Shown: positions 1 to 5,146 of the stretch, piece after piece | Numbering within the stretch: the first letter of the stretch is position 1 | Layout: every line of letters begins with the position of its first letter | DNA from: Pseudomonadota bacterium | Lineage (GTDB): Bacteria > Pseudomonadota > Gammaproteobacteria > Xanthomonadales > Xanthomonadaceae | Direction: 5' to 3' | DNA length: 6,722 nucleotides | Assembly (NCBI GenBank): GCA_023444765.1 | Contig: JAEXLY010000037.1 | Location: 1-6,722 of the forward strand | Position numbers and translations under genes: made by a program | The notes under the pieces: model-generated | Databases searched by the model: none | Told to the model about the DNA's origin: nothing | What the model saw: only the letters and a program-made list of their open reading frames with translations

Positions 1-185
1 CCCGCGGCCTGGCCGGCGCCGGACGAGGAGGCCGCGGAGGCGCCGGGAGGCGGGGGCGTCCGGTCCGCCAGGGACGGCGCGGCGGCCGGGCCCTCCCGCG
101 TCCCGTCTCCCCCGTCTCCCCCGGCACTGCAGGCGCAGAGGGCGATGGCGGCGAGGGCGAGCAGAGTCGGTTGCAGTGAACGCAT
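1..185 (-). CDS. Putative lipoprotein, N-terminal part only (cut by the window edge)
   Basis: Reading leftward from the ATG at 185 gives 61 codons with no stop, running off the window. The protein begins with a short, weakly charged N-terminus (MRSLQP), then a hydrophobic stretch at residues 8-18 and a lipobox L16-C17-A18-C19, so signal peptidase II cleavage and lipidation at Cys19 are expected. Ser follows the cysteine, which by the E. coli rule favours outer-membrane sorting. Residues 20-61 are low in complexity: a Gly-Asp run, then a linker rich in Ala, Pro, Ser and Gly, typical of a flexible tether before a folded domain. That domain lies outside the window, so the function is unknown. 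The ribosome binding site is weak. The gene lies 86 bp downstream of hmgA on the same strand and could receive read-through from it. A 10-bp inverted repeat covers its start codon. The lipoprotein call is fairly good from the signal alone; nothing more can be said. Confidence 0.65.
   Translation of the reverse strand, partial: MRSLQPTLLALAAIALCACSAGGDGGDGTREGPAAAPSLADRTPPPPGASAASSSGAGQAA
102..119. repeat. 9-bp in-frame tandem duplication in the lipoprotein linker
   Basis: The 9-mer CCCGTCTCC occurs twice back to back. Read on the minus strand it encodes part of the Gly-Gly-Asp-Gly-Gly-Asp run just after the lipidated cysteine. Being a multiple of three, a gain or loss of one unit would change the linker length without breaking the frame. 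Confidence 0.7.
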
Positions 186-225
186 GGCACGGTCCGGGGC
201 GGGCGAAGCCGCGAGCGTGCCATGC
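182..225. repeat. Perfect 10-bp inverted repeat over the lipoprotein start codon
   Basis: Arms GCATGGCACG (182-191) and CGTGCCATGC (216-225) are exact reverse complements with a 24-nt spacer. The lipoprotein start codon (185-183 on the minus strand) lies inside the left arm. In a minus-strand transcript coming from upstream, for example hmgA read-through, the two arms would pair and put the start codon in a stem, with the presumed ribosome binding site in the loop. It could also be a protein-binding dyad or simply a stem that slows transcription between hmgA and this gene. There is no T-tract, so it is not a classic intrinsic terminator. The repeat is certain; the role is not. Confidence 0.6.
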
Positions 226-271
226 CGGGCGTGAGCAAGGCGGTACGCCCTGCACGCGCCCACCGCCGCAC

Positions 272-1576
272 TCAGCCCGGCGGCGTGAAGTGCTTGTGCA
301 GCCCCGCCCAGCAGGCCTGGTAATCGCGCTGGCGATGCCCGGCCTCGACCGCCTGCCGGGTCGGCTTGAGGACCGCACGGGTCTCGAACATGAAGGCCAT
401 GGTGCCTTCGATGACATCGGGCTTCGACAGGTCGGCGCTCGAAGCCTTCTCGAAGGTCGCCGCGTCCGGCCCGTGCCCGGTCATGCAGTTGTGCAGCGAA
501 CAGCCGCCGGGCGCGAAGCCCTCGGCCTTGGCGTCGTAGGCGCCGTGGATCAGCCCCATGAACTCGCTGGCCACGTTGCGGTGGAACCACGGCGGCCGGA
601 AGGTGTCCTGCTGCACCAGCCAGCGCGGCGGGAAGATCGCCAGGTCCAGGTTGCCCACGCCGGGCGTGTCGGTGGGCGAGGTCAGCACCAGGAAGATGCT
701 GGGATCGGGATGGTCGAAGCTGATCGAGCCGATGGTGTTGAACCGGCGCAGGTCGTACTTGTACGGCGCGTAGTTGCCGTGCCAGCCGACCACGTCCAGC
801 GGCGAATGCGCGATCGGCGCATGCCACAGGTGCCCGTTGAACTTGGCGATCAGCTCGAAGCTGCCGTCCAGGTCCTCCCAGGCCGCCACCGGGGTGAGGA
901 AGTCGCGCGGGTTGGCCAGACCGTTGGAGCCGATCGGCCCGAGGCTCGGCAGGCGCAGCATCGCGCCGAAGTTCTCGCACACGTAGCCGCGCGAAGGGCC
1001 ATCGGGCAGCTCGACGCGGAAGCGCACGCCGCGCGGCACGACCGCGATCTCCTCCGGCTCCAGCGCCAGTACGCCAAGCTCGGTGGCGATGCGCAGCCGC
1101 CCCTGCTGGGGCACGATCAGCAGTTCGCCATCGGCGCTGTAGAAATAGCGGCCGCGCATCGAGGTATTGGCCGCGTAGAGGTGGATGCCCACGCCCGCGT
1201 GGGCGTCGCTGCCGCCGTTGCCGGCCACCGTGTACAGACCCTCGACGAAGTCGGTGGGCGCCTCCGGCAGCGGCAGCGGGTTCCAGCGCATCTGGTCGGG
1301 CGGGACCGGCGTCTCGCCGAAGCGGTCGTGGAAGCGCGGCTGCGCGAAGGGCTCGAAGCGTCCGTGCATCGCGGCCGGGCGGATCCGGTACAGCCAGCTG
1401 CGCCGGTTCTCGCCGCGCGGCGCGGTGAACGCGGTGCCGGTCAGCTGTTCGGCGTACAGGCCATGCGCGACCTTCTGCGGCGAATTGCGCCCGACCGGCA
1501 GAGTGCCGGGGATCGCCTCGGTGGCGAACTCGTTGCCGAAGCCGGACATGTAATGGTGGTTGGCGGAATCGTTCAT
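272..1576 (-). CDS. hmgA: Homogentisate 1,2-dioxygenase
   Basis: This cytosolic non-haem Fe(II) dioxygenase opens the ring of homogentisate with O2 to give 4-maleylacetoacetate, the central step of tyrosine and phenylalanine catabolism. The 434-residue product matches the usual family length of about 430-445. The N-terminus has the family hallmark YMSGFGNEFATEA. Numbering from the start used here, the iron ligands are His332 (in FHRN), Glu338 (in SEFMGL) and His368 (in TGHGPD), corresponding to human His335, Glu341 and His371. His289 (in DHPDPSIF) and His362 (in SLHN) match other active-site histidines. An ATG six bases upstream (1582) is in frame, but the AAGGA ribosome site is 8 nt from the ATG at 1576 and only 2 nt from the one at 1582, so 1576 is preferred. 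It lies 84 bp downstream of hppD on the same strand, and no convincing promoter of its own is seen, so co-transcription is likely. Loss of this enzyme typically causes homogentisate to accumulate and form brown pyomelanin. Confidence 0.97.
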   Translation of the reverse strand: MNDSANHHYMSGFGNEFATEAIPGTLPVGRNSPQKVAHGLYAEQLTGTAFTAPRGENRRSWLYRIRPAAMHGRFEPFAQPRFHDRFGETPVPPDQMRWNPLPLPEAPTDFVEGLYTVAGNGGSDAHAGVGIHLYAANTSMRGRYFYSADGELLIVPQQGRLRIATELGVLALEPEEIAVVPRGVRFRVELPDGPSRGYVCENFGAMLRLPSLGPIGSNGLANPRDFLTPVAAWEDLDGSFELIAKFNGHLWHAPIAHSPLDVVGWHGNYAPYKYDLRRFNTIGSISFDHPDPSIFLVLTSPTDTPGVGNLDLAIFPPRWLVQQDTFRPPWFHRNVASEFMGLIHGAYDAKAEGFAPGGCSLHNCMTGHGPDAATFEKASSADLSKPDVIEGTMAFMFETRAVLKPTRQAVEAGHRQRDYQACWAGLHKHFTPPG

Positions 1577-1584
1577 GGCCATGT

Positions 1585-1589
1585 TCCTT
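1585..1589 (-). promoter_or_regulatory. Ribosome binding site of hmgA
   Basis: On the minus strand AAGGA stands 8 nt before the ATG at 1576. This decides the start in favour of 1576 over the in-frame ATG at 1582. It begins one base after a stable hairpin (1591-1615), so ribosome access may depend on that structure. Confidence 0.7.
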
Positions 1590-1590
1590 G

Positions 1591-1648
1591 GCCCCTCTCC
1601 CTCCGGGAGAGAGGCTCTGTCTACCCGCCTCTCCCGGTCGGGAGAAGC
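1591..1648. repeat. Two REP-like hairpins between hppD and hmgA
   Basis: The 84-bp gap holds two palindromes of the same design. The one next to hmgA pairs CTCTCCC (1595-1601) with GGGAGAG (1605-1611), then has one mismatch and three more pairs (1591-1593 with 1613-1615). The one next to hppD pairs TCTCCC (1630-1635) with GGGAGA (1640-1645), then one mismatch and two more pairs (1627-1628 with 1646+1 to 1648). Core, mismatch position and flanks match, so they look like two copies of one element in the manner of REP doublets, which are common in Xanthomonadaceae. Neither has a following T-tract. Likely effects are 3'-end protection of hppD mRNA, partial termination, or tuning of hmgA translation. 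The structures are visible; membership of a genome-wide family is inferred. Confidence 0.6.
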
Positions 1649-1660
1649 GCCGCAAGCAAC

Positions 1661-2776
1661 CTACAGCACCCCGCGCTTCATCTGGTCGCGTTCGATGCTC
1701 TCGAACAGCGCCTGGAAGTTGCCCTCGCCGAAGCCCTCGTTGCCCTTGCGCTGGATGATCTCGAAGAAGATCGGCCCCAGCGCGTTCTGGGTGAAGATCT
1801 GCAGCAGCTTGCGCTGCTTGGTCTCGGGATCGGCATCGATGAGGATGCGGTTGCGGCGCAGCCGGTCCAGGTCCTCGCCGTGGTCGGGGATGCGCTGGTC
1901 GACCACGTCGAAGTAGGTGTCGGGCGTGTCGAGGAACTCGACGCCAGCCTCGCGCATCTTCTCCACCGTCTCGTAGATGTCGTCGGTGAAGCAGGCGATG
2001 TGCTGGATGCCTTCGCCACGGTACGTGTCCAGGTACTCGTTGATCTGGCTCTTGGGGTCGCTCGACTCGTTGAGCGGGATCCGCACCATGCCGTCGGGCG
2101 CGGTCATCGCCTTGGACAGCAGGCCGGTCTTGGCGCCCTTGATGTCGAAGTAGCGTATCTCGCGGAAGTTGAACAGGCGCTCGTAGTAGTCCGACCACTT
2201 GGCCATGTTCCCCTGGTAGAGGTTGTGGGTCAGGTGGTCGATGAAGGTCAGGCCGAAGCCCCTGGGCATGAGGTCGGCGCCGGGCAGGATCTCGTAGTCC
2301 GGATCGTGGATCGTGCCGTGCGCGTCGTAGCGGTCGACCAGGTAGAGCATGCAGCCGCCGATGCCCTTGATCACCGGCGCGGCGACGGCCTTGCTCAGCT
2401 CGTCGGCCGGGTCGAACTCCTCGGCGCCGTTCTTCAGCGCCTGCACGCGCACCCACTCGGCCAGCTTGCTGAAGCGGATCGCGAACCCGCAGGCGCTGGG
2501 GCCGTGCTGGGCGGCGAAGCGCGCGGCGAAGGAATCGGGGTCCTCGTTGACCAGGAAGGTGCAGTCGCCCTGGCGGTAGGTGGTGATCGGGCGGGTGCGG
2601 TGGCGCGCGACCTGGACGAAGCCGAGCTTGCGGAAGTAGTCGTGCAGCTGGGCGGCCTGCCCGGCGGGCGCGGCATACTCGACGAACTCGAAGCCGTCGA
2701 TGCCCATCGGGTTCTCGAACGTGGTCACCTGCATGCCGGCCTGGGCCGGGGCGGCGGTTTGTGACTGCGCTGTCAT
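1661..2776 (-). CDS. hppD: 4-hydroxyphenylpyruvate dioxygenase
   Basis: This cytosolic Fe(II) enzyme turns 4-hydroxyphenylpyruvate plus O2 into homogentisate and CO2, supplying the substrate of the neighbouring HmgA. The 371-residue product has the two-domain vicinal-oxygen-chelate fold, with the catalytic iron site in the C-terminal half: His181 (in IDHLTHN), His259 (in GIQHIA) and Glu339 (in IFFEII). Their spacing is close to that of Pseudomonas His161, His240 and Glu322. The C-terminal tail GFGEGNF...ALFESIERDQ...RGVL is a strong family signature that closes over the active site. The ATG at 2776 has AGAGG 9 nt upstream. The frame stays open to an ATG at 2875, but those 33 extra residues would cross the control region and overlap marR by two bases, so that start is rejected. 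A start at Met15, just before the conserved TTFENPMGIDGFEF block, is possible but less well placed. It is the first gene of the probable hppD-hmgA unit and is divergent from a MarR regulator. Confidence 0.97.
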   Translation of the reverse strand: MTAQSQTAAPAQAGMQVTTFENPMGIDGFEFVEYAAPAGQAAQLHDYFRKLGFVQVARHRTRPITTYRQGDCTFLVNEDPDSFAARFAAQHGPSACGFAIRFSKLAEWVRVQALKNGAEEFDPADELSKAVAAPVIKGIGGCMLYLVDRYDAHGTIHDPDYEILPGADLMPRGFGLTFIDHLTHNLYQGNMAKWSDYYERLFNFREIRYFDIKGAKTGLLSKAMTAPDGMVRIPLNESSDPKSQINEYLDTYRGEGIQHIACFTDDIYETVEKMREAGVEFLDTPDTYFDVVDQRIPDHGEDLDRLRRNRILIDADPETKQRKLLQIFTQNALGPIFFEIIQRKGNEGFGEGNFQALFESIERDQMKRGVL

Positions 2777-2829
2777 TGTGATAATCCTCTCGCGGGGGGA
2801 GGGCACCAGGGCCTGTGGGTCGGTCGCCC

Positions 2830-2860
2830 ATCTTACAGTTTCAGGCGCAACCAACAGCAA
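2830..2860 (-). promoter_or_regulatory. Candidate sigma-70 promoter of hppD
   Basis: On the minus strand TAAGAT (2835-2830) matches four of six bases of the -10 consensus. TTGCTG (2860-2855) matches the TTG of the -35 box. The spacer is 19 nt, longer than the ideal 17. Transcription would start near 2823, giving a leader of about 47 nt. The weak -35 box and long spacer suit a regulated promoter, but the match is not strong enough to exclude chance. Confidence 0.3.
2838..2851. promoter_or_regulatory. Candidate MarR operator within the hppD promoter spacer
   Basis: GTTTC (2838-2842) and GCAAC (2847-2851) form an inverted repeat with four of five pairs and a 4-nt centre. It lies between the candidate -35 and -10 boxes of hppD, a classic site for repression. 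MarR dimers usually contact imperfect palindromes of about 15-20 bp, so size and position fit, but so short a repeat could be chance. The TGCAGTGCA palindrome at 2863-2871 is a rival candidate. Confidence 0.25.
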
Positions 2861-2873
2861 GGTGCAGTGCATC

Positions 2874-3353
2874 ATGTCCGACCAGCCCGTCCCGCAGGAA
2901 CATGCGAACCTCGACCTCGAGCGCTTCCTGCCCTATCGCCTCAGCGTGCTGTCCAACCGCGTGAGCAACGCGATCTCCAGCGAATACCACCGCCGCTTTG
3001 GACTGGCGATCACCGAATGGCGGGTCATGGCGGTGCTGGGCCGCTACCCTGGCCTGTCCGCGCGCGAGGTCACCGAGCGCACCGCGATGGACAAGGTGGC
3101 GGTGAGCCGGGCGGTGGCGCGGCTGCTGGAGCGCGAACTGGTCCGGCGCGAGATCCACGGCGACGACCGCCGCCGCTCGGTGCTGACGCTGTCGGAAGCC
3201 GGATATTCGGTCTACGACGAGGTCGCGCCGATGACCCTGACCTGTGAGCGACACCTGCTCGAACCGCTGTCGGAGGACGAGCGCGAAACACTGTCGCGGC
3301 TCATCGACAAGCTCGCCGGCGACGGCATGGACGCGATGGTGCGACACCTCTGA
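2874..3353 (+). CDS. MarR-family transcriptional regulator, likely controlling hppD-hmgA
   Basis: The 159-residue protein has the usual MarR length and layout. N-terminal helices at about residues 15-40 (FLPYRLSVLSNRVS) form the dimer interface. A winged helix-turn-helix spans about residues 43-105, with a recognition helix near residues 72-88 (MDKVAVSRAVARLLER). The wing carries the DDRRR motif (residues 97-101), fitting the family D-x-R pattern that touches the minor groove. The C-terminal helices finish the dimer. The ATG at 2874 is chosen because homology begins right after it and AAGGTG lies 9 nt upstream; upstream in-frame starts lie inside hppD on the other strand. Divergent placement from hppD suggests it senses a pathway compound such as 4-hydroxyphenylpyruvate or homogentisate, but the ligand and whether it represses or activates cannot be read from the sequence. 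Confidence 0.93.
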   Translation: MSDQPVPQEHANLDLERFLPYRLSVLSNRVSNAISSEYHRRFGLAITEWRVMAVLGRYPGLSAREVTERTAMDKVAVSRAVARLLERELVRREIHGDDRRRSVLTLSEAGYSVYDEVAPMTLTCERHLLEPLSEDERETLSRLIDKLAGDGMDAMVRHL

Positions 3354-3594
3354 TCCGGCGCCCCGGACGCCGCGCGGCAACCGGCGACGGCGGACGGACC
3401 GCGCCAGGCTGATCGTCGGCCCGCTGTGCGCGGGGAGATGGAACCACGGCGCCGCGCGCCAGCCCGTCCTTCGGCCTGCCCGTTGCCGACCCGGCACAGA
3501 CCCGGGAGCCGGTCCGTCCCCTGTGGCCCTGCCCGCCGTCCTCTTCCGGCACGGCGGGACGGCGGCGCCGGTGACAGGAGCCGTCCTGCGGGCC
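3354..3594. other. Convergent gap between the MarR gene and the MFS gene
   Basis: This very GC-rich 241-bp stretch separates two genes whose 3' ends face each other. No plausible coding frame was found in it. The only structure seen is a pair of overlapping hairpins at 3532-3586, listed separately. Confidence 0.6.
3532..3586. terminator. Two mutually exclusive GC-rich hairpins, possible two-way terminator
   Basis: Stem one pairs CCCGCCGT (3532-3539) with ACGGCGGG (3551-3558), eight perfect pairs and an 11-nt loop. Stem two pairs GGACGGC (3557-3563) with GCCGTCC (3580-3586), seven perfect pairs and a 16-nt loop. They share bases 3557-3558, so both cannot form fully at once. Lying between converging genes, with stem two nine bases from the MFS stop codon, they may stop transcription in both directions. 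Neither is followed by a T-tract, so they could instead protect 3' ends or depend on Rho. Confidence 0.4.
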
Positions 3595-4932
3595 CTACCC
3601 CGGCCTGCTGCCCGAACGGTACTCCAGCCCGTGGGCGTTCGGCCCCGACTCGGCGCGCCACAGCAGCCACGAGAACAGCAGCCCCAGCCCCGCGAGCGCG
3701 GTGTAGAACCACATGCCCGGCGCGTAACCGGCCGGGTTCTCCGGGCCCGCGGCGAAGGCGGTGTTGAAGCGGCCCACCGCCAGCGGCACCAGCGCCACGC
3801 CGACCTGCTGGCACAGGGTCATCATCGAGTAGGCCGCGCCCAGCCGGCTCTCGCGCACGATGTAGGCCACCGACGGCCACATCACCGCCGGGATCAGCGA
3901 GAACACGCCGCCCAGCAGCAGCATCACCAGCAGCAGGGTCAGCGGCACCTGGGCGCCGCCGGCGAACGGCAGCGCGATGTCCGGCCCGGGCGGCGCGTAG
4001 GTCACCAGCAGGAACAGCGGCAGCATCACCAGCGAGCCGACCGCCATGAACAGCGAGCGCCGCCCCACCCGGTCCACCCACAGCCCGAACAGCGGCGTCA
4101 CCACGATCGCCGCCACCGGCAGCAGGCTGCTGAGCATGCCGGCGGTGTCGCGCGCCAGGCCGTGCGCCTGCTGGAAGTAGTCGATCGCAAAGGCGCGGAA
4201 CGGGAACACCGTGGCGTAGAACACCACGCACAGGCCGACGATGTACCAGTACGAAGCGCTGAAGGCGTACATGCCCTTCAGTTCCAGCTTGTCGGTGGCA
4301 TCGGCCTGGCCGAGGTTCACCCGGCCCTCCAGCCGCGACTCGGTCATCCAGTACAGCATCGCCGCGGTCACGCCGACCGCGGCCACGCCCGTCGCCAGCC
4401 ACAGCGGATCCTGCCAGTTGGCGTACAGCGGGCTGGCGAACGAGGTGGACCAGTCCGCCGAGGCCGATCCCAGGCGCGCGATCGACAGGTTGATGCCGAA
4501 GGCGAAGGAGAGCTCCTTGCCCTTGAACCACTTGGCCAGCACCGCGGTCGCCGCCACGATCAGCGGCTCGGCGCCGATGCCCAGCAGGAAGCGGCCGGCC
4601 AGCATCGTCTCGAAGCGCGCGGTCGAGGCCATCAGCGCCGCGGCCGCCAGGCAGATCGCCGCGAACAGCGTGATCGCGCGCTTGGTGCCCCAGCGGTCGA
4701 TCACGTAGCCGCCCACCAGCAGCACCACAACGGCGGCGACGCTGTAGGCGCTGAAGATCATGCTGATCTGGTCGTAGGTGAAACCCTCCTGCTCGCGCAG
4801 CAGGTCCACCACCGGCCCGAAGGCGTCGTAGACGTAGTAGTTGCCGAACATCGCCACGCTGACCAGCACCAGGGCCAGCCAGCGCTGGGCGGGCGAAGGG
4901 CGCGGAAGGGTGGACGTGGCGGGATCGGTCAT
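3595..4932 (-). CDS. MFS transporter of the MFSD1-like group, putative dipeptide carrier
   Basis: The 445-residue inner-membrane protein has the twelve-segment major facilitator pattern, with a central cytoplasmic loop at about residues 200-222. The loop between segments 2 and 3 has GGYVIDRWGTKRA (74-86) and the matching loop of the second half has GLWVDRVGRRSL (283-294). Recalled human MFSD1, a lysosomal dipeptide uniporter, resembles it in several places: FGNYYVYD (29-36), GRFLLGIGAE (113-122), WFKGKELSFAFG (135-146), LSIARLGS (149-156) and MWPSVAYIV (351-359). Glu122 and Arg153 are 31 residues apart, as are the corresponding Glu and Arg in MFSD1, where they are thought to contact substrate. 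A function in moving dipeptides or similar small solutes is therefore proposed; a sugar or organic-acid carrier cannot be excluded. The start has only a weak ribosome site. The gene lies 211 bp downstream of a POT peptide symporter on the same strand, with a strong hairpin between, so it may be transcribed separately. Confidence 0.9.
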   Translation of the reverse strand: MTDPATSTLPRPSPAQRWLALVLVSVAMFGNYYVYDAFGPVVDLLREQEGFTYDQISMIFSAYSVAAVVVLLVGGYVIDRWGTKRAITLFAAICLAAAALMASTARFETMLAGRFLLGIGAEPLIVAATAVLAKWFKGKELSFAFGINLSIARLGSASADWSTSFASPLYANWQDPLWLATGVAAVGVTAAMLYWMTESRLEGRVNLGQADATDKLELKGMYAFSASYWYIVGLCVVFYATVFPFRAFAIDYFQQAHGLARDTAGMLSSLLPVAAIVVTPLFGLWVDRVGRRSLFMAVGSLVMLPLFLLVTYAPPGPDIALPFAGGAQVPLTLLLVMLLLGGVFSLIPAVMWPSVAYIVRESRLGAAYSMMTLCQQVGVALVPLAVGRFNTAFAAGPENPAGYAPGMWFYTALAGLGLLFSWLLWRAESGPNAHGLEYRSGSRPG

Positions 4933-4964
4933 CGGACTTGGCTCGGGTCAGGGATGCGGCGGGA

Positions 4965-5114
4965 GAGCCCTCGCCTGTGGCGCGGGATGGCAACGGGGGC
5001 AAACCACGGCCCTGTCACTCGAGTCCGCGCAGCGGGGGAGAAGTCTTCCTCCACCGCCACGCCAGGCAAACGGGAGCCAGGGAGCCCTCGCCTTCGCTCG
5101 GGATGACGCAACGG
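4965..5114. repeat. Two diverged copies of a short direct repeat upstream of the MFS gene
   Basis: Copy one (4965-4996) and copy two (5082-5114) share GAGCCCTCGCCT, then a variable 5-6 nt, then CGGGATG, then CAACGG after a short gap. They are in the same orientation, 117 bp apart, within the 211-bp gap between the two transporter genes. Motifs of this kind are typical dispersed intergenic repeats. Copy two runs straight into the left arm of the hairpin at 5104-5146. No coding frame or convincing promoter is seen in the rest of the gap. Confidence 0.55.
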
Positions 5115-5146
5115 CCACTGCGCGGGACGCGCAGGGCGTTGCGTCA
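5104..5146 (-). terminator. Strong hairpin overlapping the peptide-symporter stop codon
   Basis: Arms TGACGCAACG (5104-5113) and CGTTGCGTCA (5137-5146) are perfect complements over 10 bp. Inside them TGCGCG (5119-5124) pairs with CGCGCA (5128-5133) around a 3-nt loop, giving a long stem with a small internal bulge. On the minus strand the first three bases of the stem are the TGA stop codon of the symporter. There is no T-tract after it, so it may be a non-canonical terminator, an exonuclease block, or a REP-like element. It would limit read-through into the MFS gene. Confidence 0.5.

Larger units (their letters stand above)
2777..2873. promoter_or_regulatory. Divergent control region between hppD and the MarR gene
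   Basis: This 97-bp gap must hold the start signals for hppD (leftward) and probably for the regulator (rightward). It contains the hppD ribosome site (2786-2790), a candidate hppD promoter (2830-2860), an imperfect inverted repeat inside that promoter (2838-2851), and the perfect 9-bp palindrome TGCAGTGCA at 2863-2871, just before the marR start. The part around 2830-2860 is less GC-rich than the rest of the window, as expected for a promoter. MarR proteins commonly bind palindromes in such a shared gap and control both their own gene and the divergent one. Confidence 0.6.

Noticed and set aside
263..283. 6-bp hairpin at the hmgA stop codon as a terminator
   Set aside because: CCGCCG/CGGCGG stems are common by chance at this GC content, and no T-tract follows on the minus strand.
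176..2764. An 862-codon open frame on the plus strand running under hmgA and hppD
   Set aside because: Long antisense frames are normal at this GC content because stop codons are rare. The translation is a low-complexity mix of Arg, Ala, Val, Gly, Asp and His, while the minus strand encodes two well-known enzymes with intact catalytic residues.
2777..2782. TGTGA motif that could be half of a CRP site
   Set aside because: No matching TCACA half is found at the required spacing.
2700..2873. Longer marR start at 2700 adding 58 residues
   Set aside because: The extension is antisense to the start of hppD, and MarR-like sequence begins only after the ATG at 2874, which gives the normal family length.
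2777..2875. Longer hppD start at 2875 adding 33 residues
   Set aside because: It would cross the whole divergent control region and overlap the marR start, the extra residues resemble no known HppD N-terminus, and a good ribosome site precedes the ATG at 2776.
3212..5002. A long minus-strand open frame overlapping the MFS gene in another register
   Set aside because: It reads as low-complexity Arg/Gly/Ala sequence and also crosses marR. The MFS frame in the same place has clear membrane segments and motifs.
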